Positions 46,820 to 57,983 of a stretch of 64,000 nucleotides of DNA are shown piece after piece; position 1 is the stretch's first letter, and each line of letters begins with the position of its first letter. Under the pieces are notes generated by a model that worked only from the letters and a program-made list of their open reading frames with translations, was not told the origin of the DNA and ran no database searches. The translations under genes and the position numbers were made by a program. Source of the DNA: Sequoia sempervirens (lineage: Eukaryota; Streptophyta; Pinopsida; Cupressales; Cupressaceae); the NCBI GenBank assembly GCA_007258455.2, contig VDFB02344316.1, forward strand, positions 1 to 64,000, written 5' to 3'.

Positions 46820-48283
46820 TCAATCCCATATGTTATCCAACAGAGGTAAAGTGGCCGCATCTGGGATGTCCTCAAGTAGAAAGTCTGCAGTCGGTGGCAT
46901 GTCATAGAATTGAGGATCAGTGGACCATTCACATGAAGCTGGCAATTTTGTGCTGCTCAACTCCTTTTCTATGTCGTATTCCTCGGTCCATTGTTGCTTG
47001 TTTTGATTCACAGATAAGCCATTCTGCAGATCCAGATTGAGTAAACCAGTTGTGCTGTGTATGCTAGTAGGGGAATAGGGTTCTTGTGGAAAGTCAAAGC
47101 CATAATCCAAGGTGCTGTTAATATCACAAGCAGAGTCAAAGAATTGAGGATCAGTGGACCATTCACATGAAGCTGGCAATTTTGTGCTGCTCAACTCCTT
47201 TTCTATGTCGTATTCCTCGGTCCATTGTTGCTTGTTTTGATTCACATATAAGCCATTCTGCAGATCCAGATTGAGTAAACCAGTTGTGCTGTGTATACTA
47301 GTAGGGGAATAGGGTTCTTGTGGAAAGTCAAAGCCATAATCCAAGGTGCTGTTAATATCACAAGCAGAGCTGCAAGTAGTGGACGAGGATTCAATAGTTG
47401 AGACTGGAGGGGGGGTTAACTCGTTAGTTATCTTCTCCAACATGCTTGTATCAGAATAGGAACAGTCTGCAGCATTAGAACTGAATGGGTGTAATGGCAT
47501 GACTGTGCTGCATTGCTGAGATTGAGGTGAAGAAGGAAGCTCTTCTACAAGTGGACGAAAGCTATGGTGTAATGGGAACGCTGGATTTGGAAAGCATGGT
47601 GTAGTGGTGATGGTCTCTGGGACTGCACAGGTGGTTTTGTTCAAGAAAGGCTGCAAGGGCATGTTCAGGGTACAAGCGGTGGGTGAGGAAGAGACTGGGA
47701 AGCATTGGCTTAATGGAACTGGACATGGAAGGGTGAAATCATTGGTAGTTATTGGATGCCCAGATGCAGGTATGTTCTGATTTGTCGGTCCAAATTTGTC
47801 CCAAAGGCTGGAAAGCTTTCTTGAAGAACCTCCAAAAAACTGATGGTCCTGCTTCTCACTGGGTTTCTGGAATAGAGAATTAGACAACGGACAATCAAGA
47901 TTTGAAGGCTTGGATAAAAATGGGTGACTGGAATCGCCACTCAACGTTGGTTCACTAGAGGGTGCAAACTTGTATGGATCGAAAATGATGTTGAGGAAAT
48001 TGGTTTTAGCTTGGGTTCCTCTCATCGTTCTTGCAGCGAAATCATAGGCAGAAGCAGCTAGTTCAGCAGTGTCATATGTTCCCAGGCAACGTCTCTGTTT
48101 GGTTATAGGATCTACGATCTGTGTACTAAAACGGCCGGATGCACGTCTGTGGACTCCTCTGTACTTCATATCCTTCTTGTTGGACTTCAACTTTCCAGAA
48201 CTTTGGCGCATCAGGGATCTGTCCTGAACTCCATTCCTGGAACATTTGGTGGAAGATGATTCCATGGCAGCAAATGTGGACAT
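46820..48283 (-). CDS. AP2/ERF transcription factor, copy 2 (487 aa)
   Basis: Paralogue of 25429-26634 with the same ends ([11 protein letters not shown]... and LLDNIWD; TGA at 46820-46822). AP2 domain at residues ~39-96 (YRGVHRRASGRFSTQIVD). Beyond the substitutions of copy 1, a conserved Arg of RGVRRR has become His and the Glu position is Gln, so five of the eight AtERF1 contact positions are changed. Two length differences: an 8-residue segment (FTLPCPVP region) absent from copy 1, and a 78-residue tandem duplication in the C-terminal half. The frame is fully open, which argues it is or was recently expressed; the AP2 substitutions could mean altered specificity or decay. A downstream hairpin and upstream AT-rich repeats are shared with copy 1. 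Confidence 0.92.
   Translation of the reverse strand: MSTFAAMESSSTKCSRNGVQDRSLMRQSSGKLKSNKKDMKYRGVHRRASGRFSTQIVDPITKQRRCLGTYDTAELAASAYDFAARTMRGTQAKTNFLNIIFDPYKFAPSSEPTLSGDSSHPFLSKPSNLDCPLSNSLFQKPSEKQDHQFFGGSSRKLSSLWDKFGPTNQNIPASGHPITTNDFTLPCPVPLSQCFPVSSSPTACTLNMPLQPFLNKTTCAVPETITTTPCFPNPAFPLHHSFRPLVEELPSSPQSQQCSTVMPLHPFSSNAADCSYSDTSMLEKITNELTPPPVSTIESSSTTCSSACDINSTLDYGFDFPQEPYSPTSIHSTTGLLNLDLQNGLYVNQNKQQWTEEYDIEKELSSTKLPASCEWSTDPQFFDSACDINSTLDYGFDFPQEPYSPTSIHSTTGLLNLDLQNGLSVNQNKQQWTEEYDIEKELSSTKLPASCEWSTDPQFYDMPPTADFLLEDIPDAATLPLLDNIWD
46900..47367 (-). repeat. In-frame 234-bp tandem duplication inside ERF copy 2
   Basis: Two adjacent 234-bp units (landmark TGAGGATCAG at 46911 and 47145) each encoding 78 residues from [15 protein letters not shown] to STDPQF(F/Y)D. 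The two encoded units differ at only about two residues. Copy 1 has a single unit, so this arose after the segmental duplication. Confidence 0.92.
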
Positions 48284-48469
48284 TTTTCAAATTCCGCAGC
48301 TATCTCAGTGCAGATGTAGATCAGTTTTCACAAAAGGAGTGCTGCAAATCAGTACAAATAAATTCAAATCAAAACTTGTAAAAATGAAATATGTCATTGG
48401 TTCCTTTCATAAAGTGAAAAGACAATGAACTGGATCTAGGGTTATCATCCATATTATCAAGATATTTTT

Positions 48470-48686
48470 TGGCTTTGGGAAAATTCACCGCCAGCAATTT
48501 ACCGACGGAAAATTCACCGTCACCAATTCACCGCGTGAAAATTCACTGTCATGAAAAATTCACCACCAGCAATTCACGGCCATGGAAAATTCATTGCATT
48601 AAAAGTTTGTGATTAATTTTGTGTAACAGTGAATTGCTGGTGGTGAATTTTACTTAGGTGAATTTGTCATGTCGGTGAATTTGAGG
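48470..48686. repeat. Foldback array of AATTCACC / GGTGAATT repeats
   Basis: Left part has several AATTCACCG-type units, right part the inverted GGTGAATT units (GTGAATTGCTGGTGGTGAAT). It lies in the 5' flank of ERF copy 2, replacing ~115 bp present in copy 1 (~26830-26940). Related units occur 3' of both ERF genes (24460-24545, 45670-45715). Confidence 0.7.
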
Positions 48687-49437
48687 ATGACAATATTCTA
48701 AGCCCAAATATAATGCAAACCGAATTTAGAGATGAAACTTCATAGGCAAACAAAGAAAATAATAACTTTGAAGCAAATTTTAATGAATAAATTTGGCAGA
48801 ATGCTCCAACCTACAACTTTTATGGAATAAACTTCAGAAATCAAAGTGGTGGGAAGAATTTGGCTTCATTTGCTTAAATTTTTTTTAAGCAACTAAATCC
48901 CATATTGTAATTTCCAGCACCTAGCTTAAACTTTTTTAAGAAAATAAGGTTTCTTTTACCTCTAATAATAGACTAATGCATCCTTCTTTACATCTATTGT
49001 TTTTCATAGGATTTAATCTCAATTTGAAGCATATAACATTGCTTCAGATGCATCTCTAGGCCTTCATTTATAATGATAATGAATCACAGAGGATGACTTC
49101 AAAATCATCATATGATCACCTTTTTTTAACCTTGAATGTAATAGAATAGTTAAAATTGTTTCTACATTCAACTGAATATAAAAACAAATACAGTTGAATC
49201 CAAAAGCAATCTTATTTACACTGCAAAAAACAAATACTAACTAAAACATGTAATAAATACAACTTACAATTATTCTTCTACCTTTCATCAAAAAGAAAAA
49301 GCTTAATAACTATAATGTAGATTCGTATTTAAATAACTACGCTCCTAACAAGGTTATGGCTTTGTTGATCTCATACCTAAGTAATGCCAGTTTACTGCAG
49401 AGAGGTACACTTTTTGATTGACCTTGTTCCTGTAGTT
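48687..49437. other. 5' flank of ERF copy 2
   Basis: Counterpart of 26940-27694; no gene seen. Confidence 0.4.
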
Positions 49438-50712
49438 TGTGGGTACGTATCTCTTATATAGAGATAAATGAAAGCGGTTTATAAGTCTGTGGGTAATGAG
49501 ATGGTTTTTATTTATATAAGGGTGTGTGGTTGAGAATGTCGTGTAAGTAGAGTATTGTAAGAGTACGTGGTTTGTATAGATAGTATTGGGATTCAAACTA
49601 CTATTTTATTGGTTAATTTTATTTATTTTCTGTTTTTCGGATCTGAATAGATCTCAATAATATTGAGTTTGCGATATCAATAAATTTAGATTAAATCAAA
49701 TTCACTTTCATCCAATCGGGTGAATCTTGAGGCTGCATTATCAATAAATTGGCCGCGCTATCAATAAATTTAGATAAAGTTTAACTAATTTTTATTCTAA
49801 CATTAAATAATTTTTATCTAAAACCATTAAATTTGGATAGGCAAATACCATTTCCAATGAGTATAGTATTGAAATTGCAAATTACGGTATCTTTAATTAC
49901 TTTTTTCAAAAAGAATGTTAGGGTTGATTATGCTTGTAGAATAGATTATATATGAAAGAATAATACATACAATATGATAATAAACAAATATTATTTCATA
50001 ACTTATAAGTATACTATTAAAATTGATTTTTTTTTTATTTTTTCAGTATGTTTGCATAATATATTAAAATATACTAATAAAATAAAATAATAAATATACT
50101 TTTAGTAGAAAGCATTTTTTTACCAAAACATGTTTTATTTTAATATTGATTAAAGAAATTTTTTCTTCTCAAAAGTTTTGGGATATTTTTTCCATTAATT
50201 AATTTAGTGAATCTTGAGGCTGCACTATCAATAAAAATATTTTTTCCATTAATTTAGTGAATATTGAGGCTGCACTATCAATAAATTTAGATAAAGTTTA
50301 ATCAATTTTTATTCTAACATTAAATAATTTTTATCTAAAACCATAAATTCTGATAGGCAAATGTCATTTCCAATGAGTATAGTATTGAAATTGCAAATTA
50401 TGTATCGTTAATTACTTTTTTCAAAAAGAATGTTAGGGTTGATTATGCTTGTAGAATAGATTATGAAAGAATAATACATACAATATGATAATAAACAAAT
50501 ATTATTTCATAACTAATACTTGTATAATATTAAAATTATAATTTTTTTTATTACATTACTTATTTTTCATTATGTTTGTATAATATAATAAAATATACTA
50601 ATAAAATAAAATAATAAATATATTTTTAATAAAAAATATTTTTTTACCAAAACATGTTTTATTTTAATATTGATTAAAGAAATTTTTTCTTCTCAAAGAT
50701 TTTGGGATATGC
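49438..50712. repeat. AT-rich ~0.7 kb repeats upstream of ERF copy 2
   Basis: About one full and one partial unit (second from ~50190), against three plus a partial in copy 1. The landmark CTTATATAGAGATAAATGAA at ~49456 and TTCAAAAAGAATGTTAGGGT in both units identify the family. Confidence 0.75.
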
Positions 50713-51053
50713 TTAAATCTTTTTATTTTTATTTTTTTGATCAGTAAGCAAGGTAATTGTATTGATTCAAAAAAAAGATTTACAAAGTTCAACCCAAACT
50801 GGGCAACCGCCCCAAAATTCATTAGAAAGCTACCAAACTAAACCTAAGACCATAATACCAGAGTGTGGGCGCAACCACCAAAAAAGAAACATTGCAAGCT
50901 AGAAACAAAATTTAACCAAACTGACTAATAGGGACACATAATCGACACTAAACCCCATTATCAACATAAACCACTAGACCCTAGTCACCATACATTTTGT
51001 TGAGTGAAGATTCTGAAGTCCCTTTCCTAGGCAGAGTCTTCAACAGGTACCAA

Positions 51054-51485
51054 TCAAAATTTATTTTTCAAAAATTCTGCTCCTGCCATGGCCAGGCGCC
51101 TAAACTCCATGAGCTCCAAACTAGCAACATCCAAGATGAAGGGATAATAGTGAAACAAGGCGTCCGGGTCATCCAAAAGATGTAGGTCCCAAGGGCGAGG
51201 AATACCCTTGCCAAGCCGAGTTACAACCAAGGTTCTATCTAAACCATCCAACATATCTTTGTGGAAAAGGCCCCACATGATCACATGAGCATCCGTTTTT
51301 GAAACTCCAACATCAAGCAGACCAGCTAACACCCTAGAGGAGATGTCTGAATCCAAGTGATAACCTTCGGCGTCCTCCATGAAAGCTTTCCTAGCCAAAA
51401 ATTTGATGGCGGAAAATGCCAAGTAATCTGGGTGTTAGATGATATAATGGAGCCGAAGGGAGGAAATGGGTCCTTCAAACACTAT
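51054..51485 (-). pseudogene. LINE 3 ORF3
   Basis: Open frame of 123 codons (51422-51054) extended upstream by ~20 codons across one in-frame TAA (51435-51437). The extension reads FEGPISSLRLHYII before the stop, aligning with FFGPVSKFRLWYLL of LINE 1 ORF3. The first codon of the open run is TTG, so the real start was upstream. Strong features: SDISSRVLAGLLDVGVSK, LDGLDRTLVVTRLGKGIP, YYPFILDV. Unknown function; see LINE 1 ORF3. Confidence 0.7.
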
Positions 51486-51860
51486 CTATCGTTTGGAGCT
51501 TTTCAGCTCCACAAGCGTCACCAACCTATGCATTTCTAGTTCTTCTACAGATACAAGAAGAATGAATCTGCTCATCACACACACATACCATATAAACCCA
51601 ACCACCACAAATGACATGAATAGGATGAAGCCACCAGTCTGTAATAAAGATTTTGGAGATCATGCTCATCCTCCGACTTATGCAAACTGTCCATCAATTT
51701 CTAGAGGGGCATCATTACATGAAATGTCAACGGCATATAACGGTGCAAACAAACACCTAGAAGGTTCTTATGTTTTGATCACCGCCTCATCACAGAACCA
51801 ACCCCTTAGCCACCCACATCAACATTTCAAAGAGTGTGGTGGCGCCCATCATGCCACCCA
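51486..51860 (-). other. ORF2-ORF3 spacer of LINE 3
   Basis: Non-coding by my reading; a plus-strand frame at 51466-51963 is a shadow. Confidence 0.5.
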
Positions 51861-54800
51861 CTATGCCACCACACCAGAGGCACAAATTTCTTTCTTACAG
51901 ATACCATCAACACCTAAATTAGCCAAGGAGTCTGCCTCAAAGTTTCCTTCGTGCAGGATATGATTTATTTCAAGGTCTTCGAAGCTTTTTAAATGGGAGA
52001 GAGTAGACTCTAGGAGTGCATCCAGCTTCCAATTCTTTAGATGACCCAACCTCAACCCATTAATGATCACAGAAGAATCACCTTCGACTATGATCTTGTG
52101 CACCCCCACCTCTCTACAAAACTTGATGCCTAGGTCCTCCGCTTGAAGCTCAACAACATTATTTGTTCCAATGCACAAAGGTTGGGCCATACTAGACCCA
52201 ACACTTGCCCATGCCAGTCTCTGATAATGCAACCCACACCCGACTTCCCAAGATTACCTCATGATGCACCATTGAAGTTAACCTTATGCCAACCCAATGG
52301 AGGTGGGCACCATTTTATCTCTTTTCTTTTTGTGGATCTTTGGCTTGTCCTGGAGGATATTATGTTGGGAACCTTCAAACCAACCCAAGCCTTCATCATC
52401 TTAGAATCCCAACTTGAAAAATAATATTTTTTGCCTACTGCCCCTACCGCTCTTGAATTAGCTAATTCAACAATGCAAGCTTCTAGTTTATTAAGAAAAG
52501 ATGGGAGAAACAAAGCCTCATCCTTGAAAATTTTGCAATTTTGTTCTTTCCAAATTTCCCAAATCAACAGTGACAGACAAAGCCACCACAAACACCCAAA
52601 TACTGAGTTCCCACTCAAAGTTGGCCAACTTCTGAACCAATCCAGAATTTTTGAAGGCCATGTCGTCACCTAATGCAACTTGGCACACAACCAATCCCAA
52701 CATTTTCCTGCAAAGGAGCAGTTGAGAAAGAGATGACCGCTCGTTTCTTCAACAAATTTGCAAAGGACATATCTTGAAGGACCAAGAATACCAAATTTTG
52801 CCAACTTGTCTGTTGTTAATACTCTACCTTGAATAGCTACCCAAGAAAAAATACCTGCCTTAGGGAGACAATTACTGTTCCAACATAGTTTGTCTAGAAT
52901 TATGAAATCTCGACCCAAAGCTCCTTCCTATTCAGATGCCAACTTTCTATAGCCATCCTTAGCCTTATAACTACCAGAGTTGGAGCCACACCATTTTAGA
53001 ACATCTTTCCCAACTCTATGTTAAGAGTCTGTGCGTTTAGGATATTTTCAAAGGCCTTAACTTCCTCCGTATTAAGTCCCAATTGTCTTGGATCCTTCCA
53101 CGACCACCTTAGAATCCTCTCTACCTGAGAAGAGGTGAAATAGCCTTTCACCCAACTTCCCCAAGTCTACTTAGACACTACCATGACATTTCTTAAGTTA
53201 TCGTGCGCTGCAAGTTTACCATATCCACCCCACGAGTCTTCCCAAAAGAATGTCGAATTACCATCTCTGACATCCCAAGATAGAGAATTCGAGATGAAAG
53301 ATCTACAATCACAAATAAAATTCCAGATTCTTGAACCCTTAGGAAGGTAACTATTTGTGAAGAAACTCGTTTCCTCTTCGCTTAAATACTTCACTCTTAG
53401 GATTTTCACCCATTTTAGATTTTGACCCTCATACATTTGCTAGGCCAATTTGGCACCCAAAGCTTTCTTTTGTAGAGAAAGATTCTTTAGGCCTGCTCTA
53501 GCCTTCTTGTGCGCACTGCACACTTTCTCCCATTTTATCAAAGGAAACTTTCTTTGTTCTGAATTACCCTGCCAAAAGAAATTTCTCATTTTTTGATTCA
53601 AACTAGAATAAGAATTCCCTATTAGAGGAAGAAAAGAAAGCATATAAATTGGCAAGGCTGCAACCACTGCCTTGATCAATGTCAACCTCCTGACCTAAGA
53701 CAACCATCTGCCTTTCCAGGAAGAGAGCCTAATTTCCACTTTTGCAATTAGCAGATCCCAAAGTTTTCCAGATTGAGCCCCCATAGCTAGAGGAAGTCCC
53801 AAATATTTGCAGGGGAGCTTGCCTTCACCGAACTTCAAAATTTGAAGAATACGAGTTTCTAAAATAGGGTCAGTGAAAAAAAAAACTTCAGATTTTTCCA
53901 AGCTTACCTCCTAACTTGAAGCTTGGGAATAATCAGACAAAATTCTTTTGAAAGTACGGGCTTCTTTTACCCCATTCTTTTTAAAGTACGGGCTTCTTTT
54001 ACCCCAGCTTTTCCAAGCAACATATTATCATCTGCAAATTGTTGATGTGTTACTGGAGGAAGAGAACTTGTTATTTGTACCCCTTTGAGATCCCCCTAAT
54101 CTACTGCTTTGTTAAAATATCTACCAAGGGCTTCCGCCATAAGAATGAAGAGAAATGGGGAGAGTGGATCTCCCTGTCTGAGCTCGTGAGATACCTCAAA
54201 TAAACCACAAGGCAAGCCATTTACAAGTATTGAAAATCTTGGACTAGCAATCCCACCAAAAATCCAATCTAGCCACGATCTTTGAAAACCAAAGCACTCC
54301 AAAACTTTAAAAATAAAACCCAAGTTTACCTTATTGTAGACCTTTTTTATGTCCAATTTCATGATCATGAATTGCTTTCTGGTGCTAGTGATAGAATGGA
54401 TTTCCTCCTGGGAAAGGATCACACCATCATAGATAGATCGCTCTGGAACAAATCATGTTTGTTCTTCTGAAACTATCCCAAGAAGAAGAGGTTTGAGTCG
54501 ATTGGCCACTACTTTTTCCCAAATTTTGTAAACGGTGTTGCATAGGGAAATGGGCTGAAAATTCTCCATCCTATCTGGCTTCTCCTTTTTCAACATTAAA
54601 GTAATGAATGAGTTGTTTAATTCCTTCAAAAAAGTTCCCAAGGCCCTAGAATCTTCTATGGCTGCAACAACATCTGAGCCTACAATGTTCCAGCAATGTT
54701 GAAAGAAAGAAGTAGGAAAGCCATCAGGCCTAGGAGAGTTATTTGGGTGAAGTTGAAAAAGAACATCATGAATTTCTCCCTTCGTGAAACTCTTTTGGAG

Positions 54801-56076
54801 CTGTATATTTTTCTCATCCGAAACCAGCTTTGGAATGCAATCCAAAAGATCTTGTTGTGTTGAAAGCCTCAATCCCTCCCAATTGCTCAGGAAATTATGG
54901 AAGTAGGAGACTACTTCTTCAGCTATTTGTTCTAGGTCATCCAAAGATCTCCCATCAGGAAAAATGATGTGGGATATGTGATTAGCCTACCTCCGTGCTT
55001 TCGTTGAATTGTGAAATAATTTTGTATTTTTGTCTCCATCCTTCAACTAGACATCCCTTGACTTCTTTCTCCAAAATATTTCTTCTTTTGTTGCAATCTC
55101 ATTTAGTTCTTTCAACAATTCTTTCTCCTTCAAAAACCATTCATTATCCATCCCCCAAGTTGTATGACTTCCTTGTTTAGGATCTTCAATTCTCCTTCAA
55201 CTCTTCTTTTTTCTACAAAGATATTTTTAAAACATGACTTGTTCCAGTCTTTCAACCTATTCTTTACATGCTTCAATTTTGTTACCAAGTTGAACATTTT
55301 TTATCCAACATTCCCACCTTCCTCCCACCAAGTGGAGATCAGTGAGAGAAAATTTGGATCATTCAGCCACATTGCTTCAAAATTGAAGGGACATTTGGCA
55401 TGTCTATGTTCCCCAGCAAGCTCCAAAAGGACTAGGAAGTGATCTAATCCCAAACTTGGAAGAATCTTACACTCCATTGAGAAAGGGAAGGATCTTATGT
55501 ATTTCCTTGGAAAATAAATCTGTATAGCTTTTCTACAATAGAGCATAAACCCATACGGCTATTGGTCTAAGTGAAAGCTTCAAAATCAATTTGAGATTGT
55601 GACATGTGCATAACACCTCTAGGCTACTTGTCTGTAGAGTGGAGAATCGCGTTGAAGTCACCCCCAACAATACAAAACTCCAAGCCAGCAAATGCACAAA
55701 CTTGTTCTATCTCCAGCCAAGTCCTTCTTTTGTCAATACAAGAGATCAGCCCATAGACATTAACCAAAAGAAAACATAGATTTGAGGAGAAGCTCCTAAC
55801 TTTACTAGTCAATCACCTACTACCCTTTGCCACTATCTCCACTGAAGCCTTATTAGGACACCAAAGAGTCAACAGGCCACCAACAACCCTAGTAGCAGTT
55901 ACTACCAAATACTTCCAAGACCTCATTATTTTTTCAAAAGAAGCTGCCTCCCCAAGATTCAGTTTGGTTTCCTAAAGAATGCAGCGATCTGTCTAAGAAG
56001 ACTCTATTTGATCCTTCACCAGACGATGCTTTTTAGGGGCATTAATGTCCCTAACATTCCAGCTTAGAATTTTCAT
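51861..56076 (-). pseudogene. LINE 3 ORF2 (endonuclease / reverse transcriptase / RNase H), many breaks
   Basis: Start ATG at 56074-56076 (MKILSWNVRDINAPKKHR), TAG stop at 51861-51863. Visible domains: endonuclease (WNVRDI; CIVGGDFNAILHSTDK); reverse transcriptase (FQPISLCNTVYKI, KLDIKKVYNKVN, LRQGDPLSPFLFILMAEALG, QFADDNML); zf-RVT (CLPKAGIFSWVAIQGRV, CKFVEETSGHLFLNCSF); RNase H (NNVVELQAED, VEGDSSVI, NFEADSLANLG), whose first catalytic Asp is Asn (VNFNGAS). Numerous stops and frame changes, plus a ~33-bp tandem duplication near 53953-54016. Dead; same architecture as LINE 1 ORF2. Confidence 0.9.
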
Positions 56077-56085
56077 TTTCCTTTA

Positions 56086-56104
56086 GGAAGGGATTCCCCC
56101 TTCC
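56086..56104 (-). promoter_or_regulatory. Hairpin between ORF1 and ORF2 of LINE 3
   Basis: Perfect 7-bp stem GGAAGGG / CCCTTCC with a 5-nt loop, ending 9 nt before the ORF2 ATG. Sequence differs from LINE 1's stem but position and purine-first polarity match. Confidence 0.55.
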
Positions 56105-56158
56105 CTACTTTAAGCATTTCATAGATTTTCTTCTGCCCAATTGCCTCTCCATTTACCT

Positions 56159-57734
56159 TCAATCTCTCCACGTTTGGAGTTGGCCCCTCCTTTTATGGTC
56201 TCCACAATCAGGAGAGGATTTCCCCACTTCTCTATGCACGATTCCCAGGTCACTAGAACCCGACAAGCCCTGGATTTCTTCTATTAATGTCGAGTCTGGC
56301 TTGAACTCCTCCAATCCCCCATCCACCATCCACTCTTCTTCTAGATTTGTATCCCCAATTAATTGGTCATTGGAGGCAGCCTTTGCCTCTTCTACCAATT
56401 CCACAATTTCCTTGCTTACCTCGATTAGGGAATTTAAGTTTTCCTCCCTAAAGGATTTGTTTATCAAATACAGAGCATCACTTACCCTATTGTTTAATAG
56501 TTGACTCATATCCTTGTTTTCTTTTGAAGCCTTCACAACCACCTCGTAGTCTGGAGCAACAACATCTTTGTTTTCTTGGCTTGGCTGTCGATTGTTGGTC
56601 TCCTCTAAAGGCATCCTGATCCCAGAGTCCCTTTCATTATGTATACCTGGGAAAGGAGCCAAAGATGGGGCCACATTACTCTGTTTTAAAATAGTAGAAT
56701 CCACCCAATATCTCCAACCCAAAGTACCAATCCTATTACCTGTAGGTCTCAGCTCAAAGACCAGAGGTTGAGTCAGAATTCCCAGCTTTGTACGAATTTC
56801 AATTTCCTTCCATCTGGTACTCAAAGGGGGGTTCTCCACGTAGATGTTAACATGGGTGCTAATTCCATCCTCCTTGGACCATTCATCCACACAGATGTAT
56901 TTCCCTAGGTCATTACTAATATCTTCCAAAATGTTTGCTTGCCAGAATTCAAAGGGGAGACAGGGTAGGCTATACCAATCCTGAATATATGACATTTGAT
57001 GTTTTGAAGAATCAAATCCAACCTCCCATTATTTCATGTAGAATCCAAATCCATCCATCAACCATACTCCTTCTAGAATATCCTTACAAACAGCAGGAGA
57101 AGGGTAGACAACTAAAAACTAGCCATTTTCCAAGTATTTGAATCCCATTTCTGAGCCCCAATGGATTTTCCACCATCTGATTAATTCATCCCAATTCAAA
57201 TTTGACCCAAACCATTTCATGATTAGCCCATGAAGCTCTAGATGCTTGATCGATGGAGCCAAATACTTTGAGCCTAGCACCATAGACCTTCGATTTGAGC
57301 GTCCAAATTCATCTTTGGGCCGAACCTTGACAGAACTAGGGTTTCCCTAATGCTTTGATCCGATCTCTTTTGGTTACCAAAATTTGAAAAAAATTCCCAC
57401 CAACTGCCTTTTGGGGAATTTCACCTTTTGGTTCGATGAGGGAAGAAAGCTTGTTTCTATCGTTTCCACCCAGACCCACCATTACTCAGATGTTCCTAAC
57501 CAAAATGTTTGTGATGCTTAGCGCGACATTCTTCCACTCTAGCTTGGTCCCATACCTCCTTGTCTAAAATTTCCATTGCTACTTCCTCTCCCCAAGTTGA
57601 AGAATTGCCTCTAGCCTTCTCTCCTGCAACTGCCTTACCATTTGAGGCACCATCTCCCTATCACCTTTGGGCTCTCCTTGTGGATTTCCTACTCCCTTCT
57701 GCAAATTTTCACCTTGCTCACGTTGCTCTTCCAT
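56159..57734 (-). pseudogene. LINE 3 ORF1 (DUF4283-type)
   Basis: Probable start ATG at 57732-57734, only a few nt inside the element, matching LINE 1. The first ~740 nt contain several stops and frame changes; the C-terminal 278 codons (56995-56159) are open and include SLPCLPFEFWQANILEDISND and KYICVDEWSKED, the plant L1 ORF1 (DUF4283/DUF4283-adjacent) pattern. No CCHC knuckle seen. Ends TGA at 56159-56161. Confidence 0.75.
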
Positions 57735-57983
57735 TTCATTCTAAATTCTCTTTTAATTTAAAATAAAAAGTGTTTAATACAAAGCCAAGATTTATACACT
57801 TACATTTATATTTTAATGTGCAAATAATCATATCACCACAATGATTCCTTAAAAAAATATTAAAATAATTGTTTATACAAAATTCTCTCTCTATACATAT
57901 ATTCTACTTTTATAAAGGGAATTTGTTCATGTTGTTCAATGATAGATGCAAATAGCATAGCAATAAAATTGGTACTAATAATT

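Larger units (their letters stand above)
50725..57741 (-). mobile_element. Near full-length L1-type LINE (LINE 3)
   Basis: About 7.0 kb in minus orientation: ORF1 (57734-56159), 82-bp gap with a hairpin, ORF2 (56076-51861), spacer, ORF3 (51485-51054), 3' end at a T-rich run near 50725. Flanks TAAATCTTTT (50714-) and TAAATTCTCTTTT (57742-) are an imperfect target duplication. The uninterrupted site is at ~29876-29892 in copy 1 (GCTTAAATTGTCTTTTCAC). More decayed than LINE 1. Confidence 0.88.

Noticed and set aside
46804..47040. Plus-strand frames inside the ERF genes
   Set aside because: Antisense shadows of a codon-biased gene.
51054..51422. ORF3 of LINE 3 starting at 51422
   Set aside because: First codon is TTG and homology continues upstream past a stop; treated as a pseudogene.
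51466..51963. 165-aa plus-strand frame
   Set aside because: Antisense across the LINE 3 ORF2-ORF3 spacer; no family signature.
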